A DNA stretch of 22,950 nt from a virus. The notes beneath the pieces are model-generated. The model made no database searches. It was not told the origin of the DNA and was given only the letters and a program-made list of their open reading frames with translations. The DNA is taken from the IMG/VR virus record IMGVR_UViG_3300025128_000362, positions 1 to 22,950 of that record; one strand, 5' to 3'. Positions 12,783 to 20,676 of the stretch are shown here, piece after piece. The translations under genes were made by a program, and so were the position numbers. Each line of letters starts with the position of its first letter. Position 1 is the first letter of the stretch.

Positions 12783-13829
12783 ATGGCAGACAATTATGCT
12801 AATCCTTTGCAGGAAGCTGAAACTGACATACAAAAAGCAACAAAAACAATAAGTGGTTTATTAAATCCATTAAATCAAAAAGAAGAAGAAACGATTGGAC
12901 AACAAGAACCACCACAAGAAGAAATTAAACAAAATTCTCCTGAACCTACACAAGAGGAATCTGTAGAAGATCAACCTCAGGAACAGGAAATAAGTGAGGA
13001 AGCTGAATCGCAAGAGGAAGTTTCTGAACAAGAAGTATCTCAAGACGAAGAACAAATTGATACTCAAGAGAAACAAGATTCCCCATTGCATAAAGTCAAA
13101 GTCAATGGACAAGAGTTTGAAGTTACCCTTGATGAGTTGAGAAATGGTTACTCAAGAGATGCCGATTACAGACGAAAGACAGAGGAATTGTCTTATGAAA
13201 AGAAACAATTTATGTCAGAGTCTGAAAAGCAAAGGCAAGACTATTCTGCAAGGCTAAATGAAGCTAGTCAGATGCTGTCTATGGCACAACAACAACTCAA
13301 TTCAGACATTAATTCTGCTGATTTAGAGAAGTTGTACGAAGAAGATCCAACTGAAGCTGCAAGGATTGAACATAGGTTACGAAAAAAGCAAGAAAGAATA
13401 AATTCTGCTGTAGCCAAAAACCAAGCTGAGCAAAAAAAACAGTTTGATGGCTTTTTAAAAGATCAACAAATTAAATTGGTATCAAAAATGCCAGAATTTA
13501 ATGATCCAGAGAAAGCTAGTAAGCTAAAATCTTCTATGAAAACAACTTTAAATGCTTATGGGTTTAACGACACAGAAGTTTCACAAGTTTATGATCATAG
13601 AATAGTAATGTTGGTAAACGATGCTATGCAATTTCGTAATTTACAAAAAGCAAAACCAAATATTGCAAAAAAAATTACAAAACCTGGCAAAGTTTTTACT
13701 TCTGGTGTTAAACAGACAAAATCTGATGTAACTTTAAAAGCTAGAAAAGATAAGTTGAGCCGACTAAAGAAAACTGGCAGTCATAAAGATGCTGCTAGTA
13801 TTTTTTTAGACATGATTAACAATAAATAA
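12783..13829 (+). CDS. capsid scaffolding protein
   Basis: This 348-residue protein precedes the capsid gene, the usual place of a scaffold that shapes the prohead and then leaves. The N-terminal third (about residues 34-100) is extremely rich in Glu and Gln. It is followed by HKVKVNGQEFEVTLDELRNG (about 103-122) and YSRDADYRRKTEEL, a motif I know from many phage scaffolds (VxVDGxExxVTLDELxxGYSRxADYxRKT). A long helical region follows, and the C-terminus is basic (KARKDKLSRLKKTG), as needed to bind the capsid shell. A TAGGAGT ribosome-binding site lies before the ATG. Confidence 0.88.
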   Translation: MADNYANPLQEAETDIQKATKTISGLLNPLNQKEEETIGQQEPPQEEIKQNSPEPTQEESVEDQPQEQEISEEAESQEEVSEQEVSQDEEQIDTQEKQDSPLHKVKVNGQEFEVTLDELRNGYSRDADYRRKTEELSYEKKQFMSESEKQRQDYSARLNEASQMLSMAQQQLNSDINSADLEKLYEEDPTEAARIEHRLRKKQERINSAVAKNQAEQKKQFDGFLKDQQIKLVSKMPEFNDPEKASKLKSSMKTTLNAYGFNDTEVSQVYDHRIVMLVNDAMQFRNLQKAKPNIAKKITKPGKVFTSGVKQTKSDVTLKARKDKLSRLKKTGSHKDAASIFLDMINNK

Positions 13830-13848
13830 CTCAAATAAGGAGAACAAC

Positions 13849-14805
13849 ATGGCTCAAGTAACTAATACATTTAGTGTCTATGACGCAAAGGGTCTAAGAG
13901 AAGATTTATCAGATATAATCTACTCTATAGCACCTACTGAAACTCCATTCATGTCAGGTATCGGCAAAGAAAAAGCAACTGCTGTATTACATGAGTGGCA
14001 AACTGATAGCTTAGCATCTGCTGTAGCTACAAACGCACAAATAGAGGGTGATGAAATCGCTTTCGCTGCACCAACAGCAACAGTCAGAGTAAATAACAGA
14101 ACACAGATTTCAAGAAAATCTGTAATCGTTTCTGGTACATTAGACTCTGTATCTAAAGCTGGAAGAAACAACGAACTAGCATACCAAATCTCAAAAGCTT
14201 CTAAAGAGCTTAAAAGAGATATGGAAAGTTCATTAACTGCAAACAATTCATCTGTAGTTGGTGATGACTCTACTGCTAGAGAACTAGCTGGACTAGCTGG
14301 TTGGATTCAAGCAAACAATGATGCTGGAGCTGGTGGAGCAAATGGTCAAGTATCAAGTGCTGATGTACCTGGTACTGCAAGAACTGATGGAACTCAAAGA
14401 GCTTTCACAGAATCTCAACTTAAAAATGTAATTAAGAAGTGTTGGGATGAGGGTGGCGATCCATCAATGATCATGCTTGGCTCTTTCAACAAACAAGTAC
14501 TATCTGGTTTTACAGGTGGATCAACTAGATTTGACCCTGCTGAAAACAAAAGATTAGTAGCTGCTGTTGATGTATATGAGTCTGATTTCGGTGCAATGAC
14601 TGTTGTACCTAACAGATTCCAAAGAGCTAGAGATGTGTTTGTTTTACAACCAGATATGTTTGCAACTGCTTTCCTAAGGGACTTTAGTCTTATGGATCTT
14701 GCAAAAACTGGAGATGCAACAAAACAGGCATTATTAGCTGAGTACACACTTGTTTCAAGAAATGAAAAAGCAAGTGGTGCTATCTTTGATGTAACTACAT
14801 CATAA
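13849..14805 (+). CDS. major capsid protein (DUF5309/SU10-like)
   Basis: This 318-residue protein builds the icosahedral head. It shows the DUF5309-type layout: FSVYDAKGLREDLSDIIYSI near the start, TPFMSGIGKEKA, HEWQTDSLA, then RVNNRTQISRKSVIVSGT and a central RELAGLAGWI segment. The C-terminal half has DPSMIMLGSFNKQVLSGFTG, YESDFGAMTVVPNRFQRARD and AFLRDFSLMDLAKTGDATK with the YTLVSRNEKA ending common in this family. It has a strong AAGGAGAAC ribosome-binding site. It is followed by a GC-rich hairpin, consistent with a very highly expressed gene that needs transcript control. Confidence 0.93.
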   Translation: MAQVTNTFSVYDAKGLREDLSDIIYSIAPTETPFMSGIGKEKATAVLHEWQTDSLASAVATNAQIEGDEIAFAAPTATVRVNNRTQISRKSVIVSGTLDSVSKAGRNNELAYQISKASKELKRDMESSLTANNSSVVGDDSTARELAGLAGWIQANNDAGAGGANGQVSSADVPGTARTDGTQRAFTESQLKNVIKKCWDEGGDPSMIMLGSFNKQVLSGFTGGSTRFDPAENKRLVAAVDVYESDFGAMTVVPNRFQRARDVFVLQPDMFATAFLRDFSLMDLAKTGDATKQALLAEYTLVSRNEKASGAIFDVTTS

Positions 14806-14815
14806 TCAATTTAAT

Positions 14816-14839
14816 TATAGGGGGAGCAATCCCCCTATA
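14816..14839. terminator. strong hairpin after the capsid gene
   Basis: TATAGGGGG (14816-14824) and CCCCCTATA (14831-14839) form nine perfect pairs around a six-base AGCAAT loop, 10 bases after the capsid stop. There is no U-tract downstream, so it may be a partial terminator, an RNA processing site or a 3'-end stabiliser rather than a full stop. Confidence 0.55.
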
Positions 14840-14854
14840 TCTAATTAACATTTT

Positions 14855-14891
14855 GTTTGGTCTTTGAAGTCAATGACGGAACGAAGCAAAC
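14855..14891 (+). other. weak hairpin in the leader of the decoration-like gene
   Basis: GTTTG (14855-14859) and CTT (14862-14864) can pair with AAGCAAAC (14884-14891), eight pairs with a two-base bulge. It ends just before the AAGGA ribosome-binding site of the next gene and could influence its translation. Chance formation is possible. Confidence 0.3.
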
Positions 14892-14906
14892 TTATAAGGA
14901 AAAAAA

Positions 14907-15254
14907 ATGAGAACTTTAAACGATTACTTTTTAACTGCTGAAATAGAAGATATATCAACTGCATCTTCTACTTTTGTTGCAGTACCTGATGGTGGAAGAA
15001 TAATTAAAATTATTACTGCCTTACAAGGAGCTATCTCTGGTGCTAATGCTGGAATTTCATTTGAAATTGGTGGTACAGCAGTAACTGGTGGTGGCATAAC
15101 TGTAGCACATTCTGGTTCAGCAGCAGGAACTGTTGATACAGCAGAGCCTACAGCAGCAAACTCAGTATCAGAAGATGGAACTATTGAAATTATTACTGAT
15201 GGTGCATCTACAGGATCAAAAAAGCTTTTAGTAACTTTTGTTATTAGAAGATAA
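14907..15254 (+). CDS. probable capsid decoration/head-stabilising protein
   Basis: This 115-residue protein is mostly beta, Gly/Thr/Ala-rich and opens with MRTLNDYFLTAEIEDISTAS and FVAVPDGGRIIKI, a start I recall from proteins encoded directly after DUF5309-type capsid genes. The rest (GISFEIGGTAVTGGGITVAH, GTIEIITDGASTGSKKL) fits a small beta-barrel that could trimerise on the capsid surface. An AAGGA ribosome-binding site lies upstream. It is flanked by G5/C5 hairpins on both sides, so its transcript may be produced or stabilised as a separate unit. Function rests on position and composition. Confidence 0.65.
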   Translation: MRTLNDYFLTAEIEDISTASSTFVAVPDGGRIIKIITALQGAISGANAGISFEIGGTAVTGGGITVAHSGSAAGTVDTAEPTAANSVSEDGTIEIITDGASTGSKKLLVTFVIRR

Positions 15255-15260
15255 CAGAAT

Positions 15261-15294
15261 TTGGGGGATCTTGCCTAGCCGGTACTTCCCCCAA
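15261..15294. terminator. hairpin after the decoration-like gene
   Basis: TTGGGGGA (15261-15268) and TCCCCCAA (15287-15294) form eight perfect pairs with an 18-base loop, seven bases after the stop at 15254. No U-tract follows. It mirrors the hairpin after the capsid gene. Confidence 0.5.
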
Positions 15295-15334
15295 GTACAC
15301 AACAAAATTTATAAACAAATAAAGGAAAATAATT

Positions 15335-15439
15335 ATGCCAATGGGAAAAGGAACTTATGGTTCAAAAAAAGGTAGACCAGCTAAAAAAGGTAAAATGAAA
15401 AAATCAAAAAAAATGAAAAGTAAAAAGGTAAAATATTAA
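15335..15439 (+). CDS. tiny lysine-rich virion-region protein
   Basis: This 34-residue gene starts at ATG 15335 after an AAAGGAAAAT ribosome-binding sequence. The protein opens MPMGKGTYGSKKGRPAKKGK and is about half Lys. I recall the MPMGKGTYG start from many phage genomes, in the same structural region. A histone-like or DNA-condensing role in the virion is conceivable from charge. Its TAA shares a base with the next ATG (TAATG). Confidence 0.75.
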   Translation: MPMGKGTYGSKKGRPAKKGKMKKSKKMKSKKVKY

Positions 15440-15549
15440 TGAAAGGTAAAATGAAAGGCAAAGCAGTTCTTACTGCTAAGCAAAGAACTTTACCTAAAAA
15501 ACTTCAAGCTAAGATTGTTAAATCTAAAATGAAGAAAAAAAGAAAATAA
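15439..15549 (+). CDS. tiny lysine-rich protein
   Basis: This 36-residue gene is coupled to the previous one through a TAATG overlap. It starts MKGKMKGKAVLTAKQRTLPK and ends in a run of Lys/Arg. The LTAKQRxxLPKxLQxxI core resembles small basic phage proteins, in which it is followed by a basic tail, as here. It is probably a virion-associated or DNA-binding protein, on composition and place only. Confidence 0.7.
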   Translation: MKGKMKGKAVLTAKQRTLPKKLQAKIVKSKMKKKRK

Positions 15550-15562
15550 GGAGAAAACTAAG

Positions 15563-15838
15563 ATGGCTTATAATTATGGATTATTTCCAATTAAGACACA
15601 AAAGGTTACATCAAGTGGATCAAGTGCAGCAACAACTGATGCTGTATTAGCTCATACTCAGTTTGTAAGACTTGTAGCTTCTGCTAATGGTCATGTTGCT
15701 TTTGGTGGATCACCAACTGCTACTACATCTTCAATGTATATACCTGCTAATGATATTGAAATAATAAAAATTAGACCAGGTGAAAAAGTTGCATTTATAG
15801 GTAGTGGCGATTTATATGTTACTGAATTAAGTGGCTAA
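15563..15838 (+). CDS. small beta-rich structural protein
   Basis: This 91-residue protein opens MAYNYGLFPIKTQKVTSSG and continues with strands FVRLVASANGHVAFGG, TTSSMYIPANDIEIIKIRPG and EKVAFIGSGDLYVTEL. This pattern of a beta sandwich with a pre-terminal R-P-G-E-K turn is common in small virion proteins whose exact role is unassigned. A strong AAGGAGAAAAC ribosome-binding site lies before ATG 15563. It sits between capsid and adaptor genes, so head decoration or a head-vertex role is likely. Confidence 0.65.
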   Translation: MAYNYGLFPIKTQKVTSSGSSAATTDAVLAHTQFVRLVASANGHVAFGGSPTATTSSMYIPANDIEIIKIRPGEKVAFIGSGDLYVTELSG

Positions 15839-15968
15839 GAAATTTAAAGATTTTGTTGCACATGAACCTGTGCATCACAAAACATCAATTGGTCGTTATC
15901 CAAGTCTTTGTAAAATGAACAAAAAAAAACGAAAAAATTTTAAAGCCTACAAAGGGCAAGGTCGTTAA
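15831..15968 (+). CDS. tiny basic phage structural-region protein (HKTSIG...KGQGR type)
   Basis: This 45-residue gene starts with GTG 15831, overlapping the previous stop by eight bases. The protein has HHKTSIGRYPSLCKMNKKKR and ends FKAYKGQGR. I recall this H-x-T-S-I-G ... N-K-x-K-K-R-x-x-K-x-Y-(R/K)-G-Q-G-R pattern as a recurrent small protein near adaptor genes in marine podoviruses. Its stop shares a base with the next ATG. The role is unknown; the basic C-terminus suggests contact with DNA or RNA. Confidence 0.72.
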   Translation: MAKKFKDFVAHEPVHHKTSIGRYPSLCKMNKKKRKNFKAYKGQGR

Positions 15969-16303
15969 TGTCAAAGAGTGTAGAAAATAATGGTTTAATA
16001 AGTGATGTGTTTACAGACACAGAAAAAGGTGTTGTGCATGAAAGAAAAATTAATCACAAACCAATATTAGATCATAATAAAAAATTATATACTCAAAACG
16101 ATGGCTACAGTCCAGATAAAGGTCTTAAAAGAGTTGCGTCTATACCAATTCTAGTTTTGGAAGTTTGGGCAAAAGAATACAACAAAGATCAAAACAATGG
16201 TAACTGGTTTGCATTACCTAAAGATGTGCAAACAAAAATATTAAAAGAAAAATTAAATAGTTCTGATTATAGATATTTTAGAACTGCACCAGGTAAATTT
16301 TAA
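15968..16303 (+). CDS. conserved phage protein of unknown function
   Basis: This 111-residue soluble protein ends with a distinctive block: GLKRVASIPILVLEVWAKEY, a short linker, then LKEKLNSSDYRYFRTAPGKF. I know this A-x-I-P-x-x-V-x-E ... L-N-x-x-x-x-R-x-F-R-T-x-P-G-(K/R) signature from proteins encoded just before the head-tail adaptor in podovirus-type genomes; none has an assigned role to my knowledge. It is coupled on both sides by TAATG-type overlaps, so it is expressed with the adaptor. Confidence 0.7.
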   Translation: MSKSVENNGLISDVFTDTEKGVVHERKINHKPILDHNKKLYTQNDGYSPDKGLKRVASIPILVLEVWAKEYNKDQNNGNWFALPKDVQTKILKEKLNSSDYRYFRTAPGKF

Positions 16304-16977
16304 TGGCACTTACAAATTATACAACTTTAAAAACATCTATTGCAAATTGGTTAAACAGATCAGACTTATCTAGTGAGATAGCTGATGATTTTATTGTACT
16401 TACAGAAGCTGATTTTAATTCTAAACTTAGAGTTAGAAAAATGATTGCACAATCAACTTTTACAATAGATACAGAAACAGAAGCTTTACCAACTGGTTTT
16501 TTACAAGTTAGAGATTTATACATATTAAGTGGTAGTACAAAACATCCTTTAAGATACATGACTCCTAGCCAAATGGATCAAGTAAAAGGTACTTCACAAA
16601 CAGGAATACCACAAGCTTATACAATTTTAGGTGATACTTTTAGATTTATGCCAAAACCAGATAGCTCATATTCTGGTGTTTTAAATTTTTACAAAAAATT
16701 TGATGCTTTGTCAGACACAAACACAACAAATTTTATATTAACAGACCATCCTGCAATTTATTTGTATGGTTCGTTATTTCATGCTGCTAATTTTTTAGGT
16801 GGTTATAATCCACAACAAATACAAACATGGCAACAAATGTATGCAACAGCTTTAGAAAGATTAGAATTAAATGATAGAGAAGATCAGTTTAGTGGATCAC
16901 CTCTACAAATAAGAAGTGAAGATACAGTATCATCACCTTTTAAAGATATTTCTATAGCAACAACTAATTCGGCTTAA
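16303..16977 (+). CDS. head-tail adaptor protein (SU10/P22 gp4-like)
   Basis: This 224-residue protein joins the portal to the tail nozzle. The pattern is YTTLKTSIANWLNRSDL, a helix with IADDFIVLTEADFNSKLRVR, then LPTGFLQVRDLYIL, the P-Q-A-Y-T-I-L-G-D-x-F-x-x-x-P strand (QAYTILGDTFRFMPKPDSS), VLNFYKKFDAL and LTDHPAIYLYGSLFHAANFL. This matches adaptor proteins of the SU10 type (small N-terminal helix bundle, beta insert, helical C-terminus). It begins in a TAATG overlap with the preceding gene and is followed two bases later by the gp10-like protein, its expected neighbour. Confidence 0.82.
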   Translation: MALTNYTTLKTSIANWLNRSDLSSEIADDFIVLTEADFNSKLRVRKMIAQSTFTIDTETEALPTGFLQVRDLYILSGSTKHPLRYMTPSQMDQVKGTSQTGIPQAYTILGDTFRFMPKPDSSYSGVLNFYKKFDALSDTNTTNFILTDHPAIYLYGSLFHAANFLGGYNPQQIQTWQQMYATALERLELNDREDQFSGSPLQIRSEDTVSSPFKDISIATTNSA

Positions 16978-16979
16978 TT

Positions 16980-18464
16980 ATGCAATTACCTTTTGGAGAA
17001 TGGCTACCTGATCAACCAGATCACTTAAATCCTGGTGCTACTGTGGCGACTAATGTCTACCATGCTCAGACTTCATATAAGCCTGTAAAAGGTTTAGTTG
17101 CTTATAGTGGTGCATCTAATGTTACACAAAATGCAAAAGGTGCAGGAAGTTTTAGAGATAACCAAAATACAGTTTTTACATTTGTTGGTACAAAAGATAA
17201 TATTTATAAATTAACATCTGGTACTTTTTCTAGTGTTAAAGGATCATGTACTGTAAGTGGTGGTGATACAGATTTTTTTACATTTACACAATTTGGTCAA
17301 TTTGTAATAGCTAGTAATGGTGTTAATGCTCCAATGTATTACGAAATGGGTACTTCAACTAATTTTGCAACTTTGCAAAGCTTAGTTACAAGTAGTGGCT
17401 CAGGTACAGTACCAGCTAAATTTAGAGTAAGTGGTGTTATAAGAGATTTTTTAGTGACTGGTAATATAGAAAATGCAAAAAACAGAGTTGCTTGGTCTGG
17501 TTTAAATGACATAAGCACTTGGGAAGCTGGAGTTAAATCTAGTGATACTCAAGACTTACCAGGCTCAGGTGGACAAATTGTTGCCATAACGTCTGGTGAA
17601 ATTGGATATGTTTTTAGAGAAGATCAAATCATACGTCTTGATTTTGTGGGTGGTAACGTAGTATTTAGATTTTCAGTTATATCACCTAACAGGGGTGCAG
17701 TATTAGGACAAACAGTTTGCCAAGACAATAGACAAGTTTTCTTTTACGCATCAGATGGATTTTTTCAAATTAATGGGGATCAGATTTTACCTATAGGAGC
17801 TGAAAAAGTTAATAGATTTTTTGATGGTGATTTAAACAAAGCTTACACAGATAGAATAACTGCTGCTGTAGATCCATTTAATACTTTAGCTATTTGGTTA
17901 TATCCAAGTAAAGATAATCCAAACACTACTGGTATATGTGATAAATTATTAATTTATAATTATGTAACTCAAAAATGGTCAGTTGCTAAAGTAAAAGCAT
18001 CACAAATATTTAAACAATTTGTAGTAGCCAACACAGTTGAGTTAATGGATATAATTAGTGAAAACTTAGATGATATTAATATTTCATTAGACACAGCATT
18101 TTGGACAACAGGACATTTATATTTGGGTGCTATAGATGAAAATTTTAAAGCAGCTATTTTTTCTGGAAAAAATTTAGAAGCAGAATTAGAAACAAAAGAA
18201 ACAGAATTGTTTCCAGGTCTTAGAGCCAACATAACAGGTGTAAGACCATTAGTAGATGCTTCCTCTAATGTAGTTGTAAAAACTAGAGATAAACTTGCAG
18301 ACACAGTTACAAGTTCATCATCAAGTACAATGAATACTACAGGCATAGCACCAGTTAGACAAAGTGGTAGATATTTTAGAGCAAATGTAAAAATACCAGC
18401 AGAGAGCATTTGGAATAATGCACAAGGAATTGACTTAACTGCTGTGCAAGGTGGTTCTAGGTAA
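16980..18464 (+). CDS. tail nozzle/DNA-stabilisation protein (P22 gp10-like)
   Basis: This 494-residue protein would plug the portal-adaptor complex and keep DNA inside. It opens PFGEWLPDQPDHLNPGATVATNVYH-like (positions 3 on) with YKPVKGLVAY, and shows repeated beta-propeller-type blades: DNIYKLTSGTF, QFGQFVIASNGVNAPMYY, NRVAWSGLNDISTWE, EIGYVFREDQIIRLDF and DNRQVFFYASDGFFQINGDQ. These patterns are typical of P22 gp10-like stabilisation proteins. The context, directly after the adaptor and before fibres, fits. Its TAA overlaps the next ATG. Confidence 0.83.
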   Translation: MQLPFGEWLPDQPDHLNPGATVATNVYHAQTSYKPVKGLVAYSGASNVTQNAKGAGSFRDNQNTVFTFVGTKDNIYKLTSGTFSSVKGSCTVSGGDTDFFTFTQFGQFVIASNGVNAPMYYEMGTSTNFATLQSLVTSSGSGTVPAKFRVSGVIRDFLVTGNIENAKNRVAWSGLNDISTWEAGVKSSDTQDLPGSGGQIVAITSGEIGYVFREDQIIRLDFVGGNVVFRFSVISPNRGAVLGQTVCQDNRQVFFYASDGFFQINGDQILPIGAEKVNRFFDGDLNKAYTDRITAAVDPFNTLAIWLYPSKDNPNTTGICDKLLIYNYVTQKWSVAKVKASQIFKQFVVANTVELMDIISENLDDINISLDTAFWTTGHLYLGAIDENFKAAIFSGKNLEAELETKETELFPGLRANITGVRPLVDASSNVVVKTRDKLADTVTSSSSSTMNTTGIAPVRQSGRYFRANVKIPAESIWNNAQGIDLTAVQGGSR

Positions 18465-18610
18465 TGAGTGATAAAATTGACATAGACAATATTAGATACA
18501 GTTTTGAAGCAAATGAATTGTTTCAAAGACAAGTAGAAGAAGCTGTAAATACATTAGTTAATAAAAACAATACTGAAAGCGATAAGGCTTTTAGTTGGTT
18601 TATGAATTAG
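18464..18610 (+). CDS. small helical protein before the tail fibre
   Basis: This 48-residue gene starts in a TAATG-type overlap with the gp10-like gene and ends seven bases before the fibre ATG. The protein begins MSDKIDIDNIRYSFEANELF and is acidic and helical (RQVEEAVNTLVNKNN), ending AFSWFMN. It is too short for a confident family. A role as an assembly factor or minor tail protein is possible. The overlap and the AGGAGTAAC ribosome-binding site that overlaps its own stop and serves the next gene support its existence. Confidence 0.6.
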   Translation: MSDKIDIDNIRYSFEANELFQRQVEEAVNTLVNKNNTESDKAFSWFMN

Positions 18611-18617
18611 GAGTAAC

Positions 18618-20648
18618 ATGACAACAAACATAAAAGATTATTCAACTACACAAGCAAGTAACACTACATTAAACTCTATTGATGTTAATGAGGGTATGCT
18701 ACCAAGCAATCTCAACAATGCCATCAGAGCATTGATGAAGAATACTAGAGATTGGTTTAATGATGCACAATGGATTGAATATGGTGATGGTTCTGGTGCA
18801 TTTACTGCTGCTTATGCTTCAGCTACCTCTTTTACAATCGCTGGTGCAAATGTAACTTCTGTTTATCATGCTGGAAGAAGAATTAAATTAACAGCATCAA
18901 CACCTGGTACAATTTTTGGAACAATTGTTAGTTCTTCATTTTCTACAAACACAACAGTCAATGTTACTTGGGATAGTGGTTCTTTGGCTAGTGAAGCAAT
19001 TACAAATGTTTATGTTGGTGCTTTATCAAAAACAAACTCATCTATACCAGAGGGCATAGTTGTAACGGCAACTCTTGCTGATGGTTCAGTTACACTTGCT
19101 AAACTTGCAGCAGATTCTGTAAATGGAACTAAAATTGCAGATGACAGTATAGACTCAGAACACTATGTAGATGGTTCAATAGACACAGCTCATATTGCTG
19201 ATGCACAAATTACAACAGCTAAAATTACTGATGGTAATGTAACCCTTGCTAAACTAGCTGCTGACTCAGTTGATGGCACAAAGATAGCTGATGATAGTAT
19301 TAACTCAGAGCATTATGTTGATGGAAGTATTGATACTGCACATATAGCAGATTCACAAATCACAACTGCTAAGATCGCAGATTCACAAATCACTTCTGCT
19401 AAAATAACAGATGGTGCAATTGTTAATGCAGATGTAAATGCTTCTGCTGCAATTGATGCAACTAAAATACATGATGGCACAATCTCTAATACAGAGTTTG
19501 GTTATCTAAATGGTGTAAGCTCAAATATTCAAGATCAAATAGATGCTAAAGGTGCTTCTAATGCTAACCTAACAGCGATTGGTAATCTTGCAAATACAGA
19601 TGGTAATTTTATAGTTGGTAGTGGTTCAACATGGGTAGCTGAAAATGGTGGTACTGCTAGAACTTCTTTAGGACTAGGAACTATCTCAACACAAGCTGCG
19701 AATAGTGTAGCCATATCTGGTGGTACGATTACAGGGCTTGGTTCTCCATCTGCTAGTTCAGATGTTGCAACAAAAAATTATGTAGATAATTTAGTTACAG
19801 GATTAAAAACAAGAATTATTACAAGAGTAGCAACAACAGGAAATATTAATTTAACAAATGCTTTAGAAAATGGAGATACACTAGATGGTATTACACTTGC
19901 TACAGGAAATAAAGTTTTAGTAAAAGATCAAACAGATGCTACAGAAAATGGTATCTATGATGTAGTGGCTAGTGGTGCAGCTTCAAGAAATACAGATTAC
20001 AATACTGTTGCAGAACTTGCTGGACAATTAGTAATTGTTCAAGAGGGTTCAACTAATGCAGATAAAATATTCTTATGTACAACAGATAACTCAGGATCTA
20101 TTGGCTCTGTTAATATTGTATTTACAGTTGTAGTACCATCTAATGTTGGTGATGTAACTTTAAATGGTGTTCAAACATTAACGAACAAAACTTTAACATC
20201 ACCAGTAATATCTGACATTGTATCAGTATCTAATGGAAATATTAATTTAACACCAAATGGAACTGGTAAAGTTGTTGTTAAAGGTAATACAAATCCTGGA
20301 ACAGTTGTATTTAATTGTGAAAGCAATTCACATGGTCAAACAGTTAAATCTCAACCACATAGTGCTAGTGTTACAAACGTACTAACATTACCTCCAGGTG
20401 GAGATCAAGAAATAGTTGGAACTACAGCTACACAAACTTTAACTAATAAAACATTAGGAATAACATCTCTTGATATAGATGGTGGCACAGATATTGGAGC
20501 AGATTTAACTACATCTGATTTAATAATAGTAGATGATGGAGCTGGTGGTACAAACCGAAAAGCAGCTTTATCAAGAGTAGTAACCCTAATGTCAGCACAA
20601 GGATTTTCAACAGACGATCCAACAGCTTTGGCAATAGCTTTAGGTTAA
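18618..20648 (+). CDS. tail fibre protein with recoded tandem repeats
   Basis: This 676-residue protein is the main tail fibre. The N-terminus (YSTTQASNTTLNSIDVNEGM, then NLNNAIRALMKNTRDWF) is a tail-attachment module common in marine podovirus-type fibres. Residues about 155-270 are a shaft of DGS(V/I)TxAKIADxxI-type repeats, and 159-203 recurs at 209-253. The central part has SDVATKNYVDNLVTGLK and TGNKVLVKDQTDATENGIYD, a known fibre module. Two QTLTNKTL segments follow, and the end has LIIVDDGAGGTNRKAALSRV. There is no obvious enzymatic domain. Receptor binding may be delegated to the next fibre genes. Confidence 0.85.
   Translation: MTTNIKDYSTTQASNTTLNSIDVNEGMLPSNLNNAIRALMKNTRDWFNDAQWIEYGDGSGAFTAAYASATSFTIAGANVTSVYHAGRRIKLTASTPGTIFGTIVSSSFSTNTTVNVTWDSGSLASEAITNVYVGALSKTNSSIPEGIVVTATLADGSVTLAKLAADSVNGTKIADDSIDSEHYVDGSIDTAHIADAQITTAKITDGNVTLAKLAADSVDGTKIADDSINSEHYVDGSIDTAHIADSQITTAKIADSQITSAKITDGAIVNADVNASAAIDATKIHDGTISNTEFGYLNGVSSNIQDQIDAKGASNANLTAIGNLANTDGNFIVGSGSTWVAENGGTARTSLGLGTISTQAANSVAISGGTITGLGSPSASSDVATKNYVDNLVTGLKTRIITRVATTGNINLTNALENGDTLDGITLATGNKVLVKDQTDATENGIYDVVASGAASRNTDYNTVAELAGQLVIVQEGSTNADKIFLCTTDNSGSIGSVNIVFTVVVPSNVGDVTLNGVQTLTNKTLTSPVISDIVSVSNGNINLTPNGTGKVVVKGNTNPGTVVFNCESNSHGQTVKSQPHSASVTNVLTLPPGGDQEIVGTTATQTLTNKTLGITSLDIDGGTDIGADLTTSDLIIVDDGAGGTNRKAALSRVVTLMSAQGFSTDDPTALAIALG
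19092..19376 (+). repeat. 150-base tandem repeat in the fibre gene, conserved in protein only
   Basis: Codons 159-203 and 209-253 of the fibre encode 45 residues with 42 identical. By direct count only 13 of 45 codons are identical, so 29 of the 42 identical residues use different codons, including a Ser TCA/AGT switch. The repeat is therefore visible in protein but hardly in DNA. Confidence 0.85.
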
Positions 20649-20676
20649 ATAAATAATAATAAGGAGAAAATAAGAA

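Noticed and set aside
17969-18532. 187-codon antisense open frame opposite the gp10-like gene
   Set aside because: It lies fully antisense to a well-supported virion gene, has no ribosome-binding site, and its translation shows no recognisable domain. Long antisense frames can arise from codon bias in AT-rich genes.
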